This document shows positions 9,555 to 18,345 of a stretch of 64,000 nt of DNA, one piece after another. A program made the translations under genes and the position numbers. Numbering within the stretch: the first letter of the stretch is position 1; every line of letters begins with the position of its first letter. This DNA comes from an uncultured Clostridia bacterium (GTDB taxonomy: Bacteria; Bacillota; Clostridia; Oscillospirales; Acutalibacteraceae), in the NCBI GenBank assembly GCA_945874765.1, contig CAMCHQ010000001.1, positions 1 through 64,000 of the forward strand, written 5' to 3'. Under the pieces are notes generated by a model. The model had not been told where the DNA came from and made no database searches. It worked only from the letters and a program-made list of their open reading frames with translations.

Positions 9555-11007
9555 TTTCGTTTTCCTTTTCTTTCCTTGCTTTAATTTCAGCTTGTTCCTT
9601 ATCAATATGCTTTTCTACATTGATAAACGCAAGAATTACAATAAGAATAATCGACGTGATAGTTTCAAGTCCGACAAATGAGAAAGTAATTGCATTTTTT
9701 GTAGCAACACTTTGAACTGCCGCTACTGTTTCTCCGTTTATGAGTGACGGTGCAACATATCCGCTTTTAGATAGAAGTCCGTTGAAAAGTCCCGTAACAA
9801 TACCTACGCTTGTAACTGCAATAATGTTATAAATTGACATCGCAATACCGTCACATCTGAAATTATGCTTCCATTCCAAATGGTCAAGCACATCGGCAAA
9901 AAGTGCCATAAATACATAAGAACACGGAAGTCCGCCGATATTTTTAATAAACTGACCGATGAGAACAACAACCATATTTGTTGGACAAATCCAACAAATA
10001 GCACTGCCGAGTGAGTAAAGCACAAAACCTGCCAAAGTTAAATTACGTTTGCCGAATTTCTTAGCAAGAGGCCATACAAAAAATATACCGAGTCCCATAG
10101 GAATACCGCCGATAACGGAAAGCATTGTTTGAGTTTTGCCGTCGTTGTATGTACCTAAAACATAGTTGCAAAAATAAACAAGACCGAGATTTTTAAACTG
10201 TGCACCGACTGTATAAATCAAGAAATAAAGCAAAATAAGTACCATATATTTATCGGTGAAAATTGCTTTAAGAAGATTTTTATACGGTATTTTTTCTTCC
10301 TGAGGTTTGTCAATATCTTCAAGAGTTACACGCTCTTTTGTGAAATAATATTCCATCAAAGTAAGCGGTAAAGCAAGGCAGGAAAGTATGCTCATAGTAA
10401 CTATCCACTTTGATTTATCAACTCCGAGATGCGGCATAATGAGCATAGGAAAAACAAGTGCAACGAGAATACCGCTCATCATAATTGTTGAAATTTGATT
10501 GAAAACGGAAAGCGAGCCTCTTTGCTCTGTATTTCTTGTTGACAACGGCACCATAAGATTATGGCTCATATTGTAAATGGTATATGCAAACGAATAAAAA
10601 AGATTATACGAAAGCATTACCCAAATAATCTGCACCGTTTGGTTGCCCTGCGGTACAACAAAAAGCAAAATACCGCTGATTAAAAGCAAAGGCGCAGAAA
10701 GCAAAAGCCACGGTCTTGCCTTTCCCTGTGCCGTTTTTATATGGTCGATAACATATCCCATTATTACATTTGTAACGGCGTCGATAATTTTAGAAACAAT
10801 AGGAAATACGGTTAAAAAAGCACCGCCCCAAACAGTTGTAAGTTTAAGTACATCCGTATAATAAACATTAAGATAAGTTGCTAAAACTGCATTTAAAAGC
10901 AAAGCACCCGACGGGCCAAGTAAATAGCCAAGCCATTTTTCACTTGATTTTACTTCATCACTTTTAACTCTGCTGTTTAAAAGCGGTGAACTTAATTTGT
11001 TTGTCAT
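9541..11007 (-). CDS. GPH-family (MFS) sugar/glycoside permease, rhamnoside uptake
   Basis: Twelve-helix cation symporter of the glycoside-pentoside-hexuronide family, 488 residues. It shows [10 protein letters not shown] in helix 1-2, the [14 protein letters not shown] loop, a cytoplasmic GKARPWLL motif after helix 2, and [16 protein letters not shown] in the C-terminal half, all typical of GPH carriers. The ATG at 11007 has GAAAGGGG upstream and is preferred over 11058. As first gene of the rhamnose operon it probably imports rhamnosides or rhamnose. The substrate is inferred from context. Confidence 0.88.
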   Translation of the reverse strand: MTNKLSSPLLNSRVKSDEVKSSEKWLGYLLGPSGALLLNAVLATYLNVYYTDVLKLTTVWGGAFLTVFPIVSKIIDAVTNVIMGYVIDHIKTAQGKARPWLLLSAPLLLISGILLFVVPQGNQTVQIIWVMLSYNLFYSFAYTIYNMSHNLMVPLSTRNTEQRGSLSVFNQISTIMMSGILVALVFPMLIMPHLGVDKSKWIVTMSILSCLALPLTLMEYYFTKERVTLEDIDKPQEEKIPYKNLLKAIFTDKYMVLILLYFLIYTVGAQFKNLGLVYFCNYVLGTYNDGKTQTMLSVIGGIPMGLGIFFVWPLAKKFGKRNLTLAGFVLYSLGSAICWICPTNMVVVLIGQFIKNIGGLPCSYVFMALFADVLDHLEWKHNFRCDGIAMSIYNIIAVTSVGIVTGLFNGLLSKSGYVAPSLINGETVAAVQSVATKNAITFSFVGLETITSIILIVILAFINVEKHIDKEQAEIKARKEKENENECN

Positions 11008-11073
11008 ATATTTTACCCCTTTCAAAAGAATGAAAATCACCTTGACTTTTTCATTCATTTCTACTACACTTTA

Positions 11074-11102
11074 ATTATAGCAACACTGTGTTGTATTAAC
11101 AA
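11074..11102 (-). promoter_or_regulatory. Promoter of the rhamnose operon
   Basis: On the minus strand TTGTTA (11102-11097) and a perfect TATAAT (11079-11074) are 17 bases apart. Predicted start near 11067, about 60 bases before the permease ATG. The spacer holds the palindrome at 11081-11093. Confidence 0.65.
11081..11093. promoter_or_regulatory. Probable operator (perfect palindrome) of the TetR-type regulator
   Basis: CAACAC-T-GTGTTG is a perfect 6-1-6 inverted repeat. It lies entirely within the spacer of the rhamnose promoter, and its right half overlaps the -35 of the divergent regulator promoter. That placement would let one bound repressor block both genes. Binding is inferred from position. 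Confidence 0.6.
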
Positions 11103-11119
11103 TCATCAGTTTACATAAT
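11091..11119 (+). promoter_or_regulatory. Possible promoter of the TetR-type regulator
   Basis: TTGTAT (11091-11096) and CATAAT (11114-11119) are 17 bases apart on the plus strand, about 45 bases before the regulator start. The -35 shares three bases with the operator, suggesting autoregulation. Confidence 0.4.
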
Positions 11120-11164
11120 GGTGGCTATAAAGCCAACACAATCAGCACTAAATGGTGGGATATT

Positions 11165-11734
11165 ATGAATACTAAAAATAATCAGCGAACAAGACTTTCA
11201 AAATTACTGTTCAAAAATGCGCTTATGGATTTATTAAAAGAAAAGGGCTCCGTCGCAAAAATCTCCGTAAGAGAACTTTGTGACAGAGCCGAACTCAACC
11301 GTTCAACCTTTTATGCTCATTATAATGAGCCAAAGGACTTGCTTTATGAAATTGAGACGGAACTTCTTGACGCTACTGAAGAACATTTGAAAAAAATCGG
11401 TGAGGAAAACGACGCAGGCGCACATAAATATATTCTGTCATTTTTGCAATATATAAAACAAAATGACAAGCAGTTTAGAACTCTTTTAATTGATTCAGCC
11501 GACCCTGAATTTCGTTCACGCTTTATGCAGCAGTCAATCATTCAGTTTGTTAATAACCTTAGAATTGAACTTCCCAAAGACCTTGAGCAGTACATTTTTT
11601 CATATATATTAAACGGCAGTACCGGAATAATCATTCAGTGGATACGCTCAAACTACGCCGTAAATGAAAATGAGATAGTAAATCTTTTATTTTCAATTAA
11701 CCAAAATGCTCTTGTCAATCTCGATTTAAAATAA
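11165..11734 (+). CDS. TetR/AcrR-type transcriptional regulator, probable rhamnose operon repressor
   Basis: A 189-residue DNA-binding regulator. The N-terminal TetR helix-turn-helix is at about residues 15-60 (ISVRELCDRAELNRSTFYAHY), followed by an all-helical ligand/dimer domain of the type found in short Firmicutes TetR proteins. GGTGGGA lies just before the ATG. It is divergent from the rhamnose operon, whose promoter contains a palindrome, so repression of that operon with a rhamnose-pathway metabolite as inducer is the simplest inference. The usual regulators of rha genes are AraC, DeoR or LacI types, so this pairing is less common. The control role has no direct proof here. Confidence 0.85.
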   Translation: MNTKNNQRTRLSKLLFKNALMDLLKEKGSVAKISVRELCDRAELNRSTFYAHYNEPKDLLYEIETELLDATEEHLKKIGEENDAGAHKYILSFLQYIKQNDKQFRTLLIDSADPEFRSRFMQQSIIQFVNNLRIELPKDLEQYIFSYILNGSTGIIIQWIRSNYAVNENEIVNLLFSINQNALVNLDLK

Positions 11735-11780
11735 AGAATGACAAAAAATACTATATCGTAAAATTTAAAACCGTAATTAC

Positions 11781-11840
11781 AAAAGCCGCCTTTCGGTACA
11801 CTTAATTATCATATTAAGTGCGCCCCAAAAGACGGCTTTT
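11781..11840. terminator. Bidirectional terminator hairpin between convergent genes
   Basis: A long imperfect stem: AAAAGCCG outside pairs with CGGCTTTT, and CACTTAAT inside pairs with ATTAAGTG around a 6-base loop. It lies between the regulator stop (11734) and the FRG gene stop (11850) and has A/T runs on both sides. The segment with GGGGCGCACT (minus strand) also occurs in the palindrome at 51.1 kb. Confidence 0.75.
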
Positions 11841-11849
11841 TAATATTAA

Positions 11850-12794
11850 CTATTTTTTATAAACGGCACTTTTAAAGGCAGATTCAATATCCATAAGGTT
11901 TTCATATGAATACCACGGTGCTTCGTTTTTAATCATATCAACTAAAAGCGGACAAATTTTTTTGTCTATAATATACTTATTCATTTCGAATGAATCACGT
12001 ATATTTTTAGTAAAATATGTATCGTTGAAAAGCTGAAAATCAGTCAAAAGCATAAAAACACCTTGCTGAAATTTCATACGTGTGTTTGTAGGAACATCAA
12101 TAAGTTTAGCTTTCGGTGCAGGATTTGAAGCAATTGTATCGAGATGCTTTCTGAAATCGGTCGGAATAGGAACTTTCTTACTTTCAATAAGGTCTTTAAC
12201 CGATTTTCTTACGCTGTTTTCATCAAAATAACTTACGTAAACATTAAGTTCGTTAAGCCATTTATCTGCTACTTCAATATCTTTTGTGTAATCGTCCATA
12301 TCACGAAGTTTTAAGACATACAAAACGATATCTTCATCAAAAGACTTTCTGTCTTTTAATGCAAATGATAAAGACGGATAAATGCTTTTTGTGAAATCAA
12401 TAAGCGGTGACAAATGATAATAATGCTGAGCAAATGCGCAAATTTCATATAAATGCTCGGGACTTGCCTTACCCATTGTTTTATTAAAAACAAACACAAA
12501 ATCGCCAAGAGATTTATAATAATCAAATATAAAGTTTGAATTAATATGCTTAATACCTAAGTCGGAATTTTCAAGCGTTACCTTTTGGTCACGATAAAGA
12601 GTGGGAAGCAAGCGACGATTAGGGTCGTTTATACGTTCACCACGATAAAACAATTTTTCGCCTGTTAAAAAAGGATTTAAAATTATCTTATTAAAATCTT
12701 CAATATTATCGATTTTTTTGCTTACGTGACTGAAATCAATATCAAGATTATCTTCGATTTTAATACTGATTTCGTCAAGCTTTTGCCTTAGCAT
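11850..12794 (-). CDS. FRG-domain protein
   Basis: About 314 residues with an FRG domain. The defining region is visible: LFYRGER (the Phe-Arg-Gly type motif) followed by LLPTLYRD, and later FAQHYYHLSPLIDFT and PSLSFAL, which match the family pattern AQHYG-LLDWT-ALYFA. FRG domains occur in many bacterial proteins of unknown biochemical role, including some near mobile or defence genes; nothing here shows such a context. No membrane segment or signal peptide. The frame is open to an ATG at 12866 inside the upstream flavoenzyme gene without a ribosome site; I choose the ATG at 12794, which has AAGGGA close by, though the spacing is short. Probably co-transcribed with the flavoenzyme. Confidence 0.75.
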   Translation of the reverse strand: MLRQKLDEISIKIEDNLDIDFSHVSKKIDNIEDFNKIILNPFLTGEKLFYRGERINDPNRRLLPTLYRDQKVTLENSDLGIKHINSNFIFDYYKSLGDFVFVFNKTMGKASPEHLYEICAFAQHYYHLSPLIDFTKSIYPSLSFALKDRKSFDEDIVLYVLKLRDMDDYTKDIEVADKWLNELNVYVSYFDENSVRKSVKDLIESKKVPIPTDFRKHLDTIASNPAPKAKLIDVPTNTRMKFQQGVFMLLTDFQLFNDTYFTKNIRDSFEMNKYIIDKKICPLLVDMIKNEAPWYSYENLMDIESAFKSAVYKK

Positions 12795-12822
12795 TTCCCT
12801 TGCCGAAGGATAGGAAAAAATA

Positions 12823-14895
12823 TTACTCAATACTTGCCACCAACTGATAAGCAGACTCTGTTGCATTGGCTATTCTGCCGATTTTTGCACTGTCGCCTAT
12901 ATTATATACTTTATAAGCACTTGAATTTTTGATGCTGTTAAAAAGAGCATTATCGCTTTTAACGCCAAGGGATAACACAACATAATCAACTTTAAGTGCC
13001 GTTGCTTTATTTTCTTTCAAATTTTGAAGCTCAATTCCGTTAGAAGAAACGCTAAGAAGTTTATGAGAGGTCAAAAACTTTGTACCTGCCTTTTTAAGAG
13101 CAGGCAAAGCGTCATCAAGTTGCTGAAACCAAGCACCCGGGGCGATTTCATCAGCCATTTCAACAACGGTAACTTTATTACCGTGAGATACAAGAAGTTC
13201 ACTCGTTTCAAGACCTGTCATACCCGAACCGATAACCGCAACATTTTTGTTTTGGATATCGACTGAGCCGTTTAATACATCTGTAACGGTAACAACATTG
13301 TCCCCATTAAACGCCTTTGGATGAATTGCAGTACCGCCTGTTGCGTTTATAACAATATCGGGTGAATAAGAATCAATAACATTCTTATCAGCCTTAACGT
13401 TAAACAAAACCTTCGCTCCGTTATTTACAGTATTTGAAAGCAAATCCTCACAAACCCAATTCATTTTATCCTTATGAGGCGGTTTGCTTGCCAAATTAAG
13501 TTGACCGCCCTGCTTGCTTTCTTTTTCAAGAACTGTAACATTAAAGCCACGCTTTGAAAGAAGCTCGGCGGCGGTTAAACCCGCACAGCCGGCACCGATA
13601 ATAACAACCTTTCTGCCGTTTCCGTCTTGTTTAAGTTTAACATCTTCTCTTCCGACAAAAGGATTAACCGAACAATGACCGTGAGTATATTTATAAGCGC
13701 CTTTCATCATACTTTCAAAGCAATAAAGGCAACAAACACAGCGTTTAATAAGGTTTTCTTTTCCGTCCTTAACTTTGTTTGCCCAATGAGGGTCGGCAAT
13801 AAGAGGTCTGCCGAGAGAAATAAAGTCCTGTGTTCCCTCTTCAAGCTGCATTTCAGCCTGCTTCGGTGAACGAATAAGATTAGCTGCAATAACAGGAATA
13901 TCAACAACATTTTTAACTTCTCTTGCAAGATATTTTCTCCAGCCGGGTGTAAACGTTGTAGGCTCGAGCCAATAATTAAAAGTGTCATAAGCGGCGGAAG
14001 AAACATCAATAGCGTCTATTCCTTTATCATTAAGGATTTTAGCCATTTTAAGACCTTCTTCTAAATTATATCCCTTGGCGTCTTGACCTATCATTGAATA
14101 CATTTCGTCAACCGTCAAGCGTACTACAATAGGAAAATCCTTACCGCAATTTGCACGTATGCCGTCAATTATTTCAAGCAGGAATCTCATTCTGTTTTCT
14201 AAACTGCCGCCGTATTCGTCCGTACGCTTATTTGTATTAGGCGATAAAAACTGCTGAATAAGATAACCGTGAGAAGCGTGAAGTTCAACGCCGTCGCAGC
14301 CTGCCTTTTGTACTCTGACAGCGCCCTCGATAAACTGACAAATAAGCCTCTTAACCTCTTTGTTTGAAAGTTCACGGTTGACACTGTCACTCATTTTACT
14401 TCTGTCACACTTACTCGGGGCAACAGTACGGGGAACAATATGCTTATCCTGAAGTTTTTTACCGGGCGGAATTACAGCACCTGTCAGTATTTTCGTGTAG
14501 AGGTTTCCCATAATTTTACTGCCGACATTGCAAATAGGCACTGTGCCGATCATTAATCCCAAGTTTTGCCTGCCCGGGTGATGAAGTTCAACCATAATCT
14601 TACAATTATGTTTATGTACTCTGTCAGCCATTTCTCTGAGCGCCGGAATTTGATAATCGTGGCTCATACCAAGCTGGCCGAATGAGGATGCACCGGTGAT
14701 ATCGTTTATTCTTGTAATTTCAGTGAAAATAAGACCTACTCCGCCCTTTGCACGTTCCTCATAATAATTCATCATAGTTTCGGTGGCACAGCCGTTATAT
14801 TGACCAAAGCCCATACACATCGGTGCCATAACTATTCTGTTTTTAATCTCAACATTGCCTATTTTCATAGGAGAAAATAACATATTGTAACTCAT
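12823..14895 (-). CDS. NADH:flavin oxidoreductase / enoate reductase-like (2,4-dienoyl-CoA reductase family)
   Basis: A 690-residue iron-sulfur flavoenzyme. Residues 1-370 form the FMN-binding old-yellow-enzyme barrel (PMKIGNVEIKNR, ELHHPGRQ, GVELHASHGYLIQQFLSP, RTDEYGGSLENR). A cysteine cluster (C386, C388/C389, C392, C408) should hold a 4Fe-4S centre. The C-terminal half has an FAD motif GAGCAG (434-439) and a second nucleotide motif VIGSGMTG. This layout is shared by enoate reductases, 2,4-dienoyl-CoA reductase and bile-acid BaiCD/BaiH-type enzymes of gut Clostridia. It reduces an activated C=C bond with NADH; the substrate cannot be told from sequence and no bai genes are nearby. Confidence 0.9.
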   Translation of the reverse strand: MSYNMLFSPMKIGNVEIKNRIVMAPMCMGFGQYNGCATETMMNYYEERAKGGVGLIFTEITRINDITGASSFGQLGMSHDYQIPALREMADRVHKHNCKIMVELHHPGRQNLGLMIGTVPICNVGSKIMGNLYTKILTGAVIPPGKKLQDKHIVPRTVAPSKCDRSKMSDSVNRELSNKEVKRLICQFIEGAVRVQKAGCDGVELHASHGYLIQQFLSPNTNKRTDEYGGSLENRMRFLLEIIDGIRANCGKDFPIVVRLTVDEMYSMIGQDAKGYNLEEGLKMAKILNDKGIDAIDVSSAAYDTFNYWLEPTTFTPGWRKYLAREVKNVVDIPVIAANLIRSPKQAEMQLEEGTQDFISLGRPLIADPHWANKVKDGKENLIKRCVCCLYCFESMMKGAYKYTHGHCSVNPFVGREDVKLKQDGNGRKVVIIGAGCAGLTAAELLSKRGFNVTVLEKESKQGGQLNLASKPPHKDKMNWVCEDLLSNTVNNGAKVLFNVKADKNVIDSYSPDIVINATGGTAIHPKAFNGDNVVTVTDVLNGSVDIQNKNVAVIGSGMTGLETSELLVSHGNKVTVVEMADEIAPGAWFQQLDDALPALKKAGTKFLTSHKLLSVSSNGIELQNLKENKATALKVDYVVLSLGVKSDNALFNSIKNSSAYKVYNIGDSAKIGRIANATESAYQLVASIE

Positions 14896-14917
14896 AAATA
14901 CCCCTTAAGCCGTAAAA

Positions 14918-15505
14918 CTATTTTTTCTTTTTACTTTTAGTGTTTTTATGCTTATCCTCTTTCTTGCCGTAAAGAGCTTCCATTCGTGCGTCTTCCCTCT
15001 TGCACCAATTTTTAAACCAAAGATATATCAATAAAATAACGACTAAAATTACAACGATTGGAATTACCTTTGAAGCGACACTTTTAACCTTAGTCAGCTT
15101 TTCGTTAGCTTTCATCATAAACCAAACATTCGGAGTAAATTTAGTACCGTTAGCGCCGGTATAAGCTTTATCCCAACTTAAATCAATATTCTTGCCGTTA
15201 CCGTCAAGATAATAAAAGCCGAATGCTTTAAGCGGAGTTTTTTTATCCTTAAATTGGTTAAAATCCCTGTTTTTATAAACAAAAAATGTAACTTCCTGAC
15301 CGTCAACAACAGGCGTCAACGATTTTGGCATCATTGAGTATGTAAGGTCGCTCATAATTTGAGTATGATTAACACCGATTAATATTGCTATTATTGCAAT
15401 AATTCCGATTACAATTGAAGCGATGGTAATTTTCTTCTTTTTAGGGTTCATTTTCTTCTTAGTCTTAACAGACTGCTCATTAGTTTGTAATTCTTTTTCT
15501 TCCAT
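14918..15505 (-). CDS. Membrane protein of unknown function
   Basis: 195 residues, not recognised. A lysine-rich cytoplasmic N-terminus (about 1-27) leads to a membrane helix (about 28-45), an outside domain of about 100 residues containing VDGQEVTFFVYKNRDF and GFYYLDGNGKNIDLSWD, a second helix near 148-166, and a strongly basic tail ending in KSKKKK. AGAGGC precedes the ATG. It has its own promoter, after a terminator that closes the upstream gene, and ends 22 bases before the flavoenzyme gene, so those two may be co-transcribed. Confidence 0.75.
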   Translation of the reverse strand: MEEKELQTNEQSVKTKKKMNPKKKKITIASIVIGIIAIIAILIGVNHTQIMSDLTYSMMPKSLTPVVDGQEVTFFVYKNRDFNQFKDKKTPLKAFGFYYLDGNGKNIDLSWDKAYTGANGTKFTPNVWFMMKANEKLTKVKSVASKVIPIVVILVVILLIYLWFKNWCKREDARMEALYGKKEDKHKNTKSKKKK

Positions 15506-15545
15506 AATCTACAAAGCCTCTCACCTTAAAATATAGTATAAATTA

Positions 15546-15574
15546 ATTATATCAAATACAAATCAATAGGTCAA
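15546..15574 (-). promoter_or_regulatory. Promoter of the 195-residue membrane protein gene
   Basis: TTGACC (15574-15569), 17 bases, TATAAT (15551-15546) on the minus strand; 11 of 12 consensus bases. It begins next to the T run of the upstream terminator. Confidence 0.7.
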
Positions 15575-15580
15575 GAAAAA

Positions 15581-15608
15581 ACGGAGCAAAGCGTATGCCT
15601 TACTCCGT
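15581..15608 (-). terminator. Terminator after the zinc-ribbon membrane protein gene
   Basis: ACGGAG/CTCCGT outer stem with an inner AAGGC/GCTTT stem, followed on the minus strand by six T. It lies 18 bases after the stop at 15627. Confidence 0.75.
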
Positions 15609-15626
15609 AAATTAACAAGAATTATT

Positions 15627-16550
15627 TTACTTATTCTTTTTGGAAGCTTTTGCGGCAAGTTTAGCCTTTGCCTCTTCAACACGCTTCTTTTCTTCCTCTT
15701 TGGCAGCTTTTTCGGCAGCCTCACGATTCTTTTCTCTCTCGATTTCCTTTTGTCTTTCCTTTTCGTCTTTTACTGCCTTGCGGGCAAGTCTTTCCTCTTC
15801 AAGAGTTTCATCGCTCTTAGCAGGCGCCTTTGCAACGGCAATATTTATACCTGTTGCGACAAGCAAAAGTACCAATGCGACAATATAGCCCCAAGAAAGA
15901 GAAGCGCTGCCGTTTATAACAGCCATATCGCCGAAATTGAAAGCGGTAACTTGACTTGCAAGTGAGCCGGACATAACAAACATAACAACAGACGCTACAG
16001 AAAAGGCAATTGAAACGATATCAAGTGCGACCATCGCTTTTGTCTTAGGCTTTTTACAAAGAATAACCGTCATAAAAAATGCAACAACGATAAACAATGC
16101 ACTTAATGTAAAAAATAAAAATCCGAGAGACGCAAAAGTAAGCGGTCCGCTAAATCCTTCAAATTTCATATTGGAAATATACAAATCAGTATTTCCGAAA
16201 AAGCTTTTGAAGAAATCAATTAAAGATTTGTTTTTATTAAACAATGAATAAATTGTCAAAGTAAAGCTTGCGCCGTCGCTTTTAAAATCAGCCCAAGGAA
16301 GAATAAAACCGATAGCAGGTAAAAATGTTAAAACAAGCCTTGCAATTCTAAGCTTAGTGCCCCAAATTGAATAAGCAATTCTGTTAAGCGATTTATAAAA
16401 TACAGCAAATTGCTTTTCGGCTTTCTCGCTGTCTTCTTCAAGTCTTTCCTGCCAATTATAGTTAGGAATAGATACACCGCAGGATGAACATTCGGCTTTC
16501 ACATTCCAAATATGTAATTTTTTTCCGCAGTTGGGACAGGTACTTGCCAT
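15627..16550 (-). CDS. Zinc-ribbon membrane protein of unknown function
   Basis: 307 residues. It starts with a Cys4 zinc ribbon (CPNCGKK and CSSCGVS, residues 5-25), then about four hydrophobic helices between residues 65 and 240, and ends in a charged, probably coiled-coil tail (about 245-307) rich in Glu, Lys and Arg (EREKNREAAEKAAKEEEKKR). GAAAGGGG precedes the ATG. The ribbon-plus-helices plan is common in uncharacterised Firmicutes proteins. It has its own promoter and terminator. Confidence 0.8.
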   Translation of the reverse strand: MASTCPNCGKKLHIWNVKAECSSCGVSIPNYNWQERLEEDSEKAEKQFAVFYKSLNRIAYSIWGTKLRIARLVLTFLPAIGFILPWADFKSDGASFTLTIYSLFNKNKSLIDFFKSFFGNTDLYISNMKFEGFSGPLTFASLGFLFFTLSALFIVVAFFMTVILCKKPKTKAMVALDIVSIAFSVASVVMFVMSGSLASQVTAFNFGDMAVINGSASLSWGYIVALVLLLVATGINIAVAKAPAKSDETLEEERLARKAVKDEKERQKEIEREKNREAAEKAAKEEEKKRVEEAKAKLAAKASKKNK

Positions 16551-16584
16551 AAACGTGTACCCCTTTCAAAGTTAATACTTAAAT

Positions 16585-16613
16585 ATTTTATATTGAACAA
16601 AGTCAATTGTCAA
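16585..16613 (-). promoter_or_regulatory. Promoter of the zinc-ribbon protein gene
   Basis: TTGACA (16613-16608), 17 bases, TAAAAT (16590-16585) on the minus strand. Confidence 0.65.
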
Positions 16614-16641
16614 TAGCAATTGCAAATATGAACGAAATATT

Positions 16642-16670
16642 TTGATAACCAATTATATTAATAATATAAA
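16642..16670 (+). promoter_or_regulatory. Possible promoter of the GPH carrier at 16757
   Basis: TTGATA (16642-16647), 17 bases, TATAAA (16665-16670) on the plus strand, about 80 bases before the start codon. The stretch is very AT-rich, so other choices exist. Confidence 0.45.
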
Positions 16671-16756
16671 AAAGTGTTGATTTAAATTTGTTGATATGTT
16701 AATATATTAATGTTATATTTTCAAAGACGAATTGTCTTAAGAAATGAGGGAATAAT

Positions 16757-18277
16757 TTGGCAGAAGATACACTTGCAGAGGAATTGACGCAGGAAGAAAT
16801 TGACGAGCTTGACAAGCTTGCCTACACTCATAAGCGTTACCTCACTCCAAAGGAAATTGCGGCATATGTGCTTGTAAATTTCGGTCAAAAGAATTTATCG
16901 CAGTTTGTTGATGCGTTTAAAGAATTCTTTATGATTCAGTTTTTAAAGCTTAACTCTACCGCATATGCAAACATTAACCTTTTTGCATCAATATATGATG
17001 CTCTTGATGATACAATTTCAGGTTTGATTATCGACCGTACACGTACCCGTTGGGGCAGAATCAGACCTTTCTTTATTATTCCGCTTCCGCTTTGGCTTAT
17101 AGGCGGTGCTATGATGTTTACAGCGCCTAATATCAGTGCAACAAGCAAAATTGTTTGGGCGGCTGTTGCAATCGTTATCTACGGTTTAGGTATGAGTTAC
17201 TTCGGTGCTTGGGGACTTATGATTTATAATATCACCCCTAATACCGATGAACGTAACAATCTTATTACCATAACAAAGTTTTTTGAACTTTTCGGCACTT
17301 GGCTTCCGTCACTTGTTCCCGTTCTTGTAACGCTTCTTCCTAAAATCAACAAGAATATCACAATGGAAGGCGTTTATTCCGGATTTGCATACTTTATGCT
17401 TATCTTAGCCGCTGTTTTCGCAGTATTCGGCTTCTTTAATATGAGAGAACGTGTTCCTCTTATGAGCCGTGAAGAAATCAAGGAAACTTCTGTTCTTGAA
17501 TCTCTTAAAAATATTGTTACTAACAGACCTCTTTTGGCTGTTATCCTTGCAAACTTCTTCAACTCATTCAAGGCAGTCGGCGGATCTTCCGAATCGTACT
17601 TCTGGCTTAATAATACAGGTTCGCTTCTTAACCAAACAATATGCGGTTTATTTACAGGTATTCCAAACTATATTATGGTTCCTATTGCCGCTAAAATGGT
17701 TAAGAAATGGGGCGCAAGAGCTACATCGATTATTGCAGGTTTATTTGGCTTCTTTGCATATATGACATTGTACTTTGTAGGTTTTCACCCATTCGGTCAA
17801 ACATTTAAAGACCATTACATATTTAATCTTATTTGGGTTATTTTCGGTCTTACAATTTGCGGTCTTCCTAATAAAATCCTTAATGTCAGCGGTCAGATTG
17901 TTACAGCCGAAGCGCTTGACTATATGGAATGGAAGCACGGCCTCAGAAATGAAGCACTTGTTACAACAGTACAAGGCTACTTCGGTAAACTTGCCACATC
18001 AGTTACAGGCTGGCTTTCCGGTATGGTACTTACTTGGATTAACTATGTACCTCTTACCGATTCCCTCGGTAATGCTGTTCCGCAGACTGACCCGACAATG
18101 CTTAACGGTATTTGGGCGGTATTCTGCATCCTCCCTGCTCTTGCAAGAGGACTTTACGGTGTATCATTCATCATCTATCCTATCCACGGTGACCTTCAGC
18201 AGCAAATGATTGTTGAGCTTGCCGAAAAACGTGCACAAAGACTTGCAGAGCAAGAAGCTAAAGAACATCAAGCATAA
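16757..18277 (+). CDS. GPH-family (MFS) sugar permease
   Basis: 506 residues, twelve-helix GPH carrier. Family signs are DALDDTISGLIIDRTRTRWGR after helix 2, GMSYFGAWGLMIYNITPN, and in the second half ALDYMEWKHGLRNE. An N-terminal acidic extension (LAEELTQEEIDELD) of about 40 residues precedes the first helix. The start is TTG with GAGGG upstream. It is a single-gene unit with a strong terminator. No adjacent sugar enzyme identifies the substrate. Confidence 0.88.
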   Translation: MAEDTLAEELTQEEIDELDKLAYTHKRYLTPKEIAAYVLVNFGQKNLSQFVDAFKEFFMIQFLKLNSTAYANINLFASIYDALDDTISGLIIDRTRTRWGRIRPFFIIPLPLWLIGGAMMFTAPNISATSKIVWAAVAIVIYGLGMSYFGAWGLMIYNITPNTDERNNLITITKFFELFGTWLPSLVPVLVTLLPKINKNITMEGVYSGFAYFMLILAAVFAVFGFFNMRERVPLMSREEIKETSVLESLKNIVTNRPLLAVILANFFNSFKAVGGSSESYFWLNNTGSLLNQTICGLFTGIPNYIMVPIAAKMVKKWGARATSIIAGLFGFFAYMTLYFVGFHPFGQTFKDHYIFNLIWVIFGLTICGLPNKILNVSGQIVTAEALDYMEWKHGLRNEALVTTVQGYFGKLATSVTGWLSGMVLTWINYVPLTDSLGNAVPQTDPTMLNGIWAVFCILPALARGLYGVSFIIYPIHGDLQQQMIVELAEKRAQRLAEQEAKEHQA

Positions 18278-18300
18278 ACAGTTTAAACAGAATTAATTAA

Positions 18301-18322
18301 GGCGAAGGAAAAATCCTTCGCC
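18301..18322 (+). terminator. Terminator after the GPH carrier
   Basis: GGCGAAGG, 6-base loop, CCTTCGCC, then six T on the plus strand; 24 bases after the stop at 18277. Confidence 0.85.
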
Positions 18323-18345
18323 TTTTTTGTATGTATTTATAATAT

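Noticed and set aside
11122-11135. Inverted repeat TGGCT-ATAA-AGCCA between the rhamnose promoter and the regulator gene
   Set aside because: Different sequence from the operator at 11081-11093 and outside the operon promoter; may only be a small leader hairpin of the regulator mRNA.
12795-12866. N-terminal extension of the FRG protein to the ATG at 12866
   Set aside because: The ATG lies within the upstream gene and has no ribosome site; the added residues show no conserved features.
12823-14895. Bile-acid 7-dehydroxylation (bai) locus
   Set aside because: The flavoenzyme shares the BaiCD/BaiH layout, but none of the other bai genes is nearby; the family is broad.
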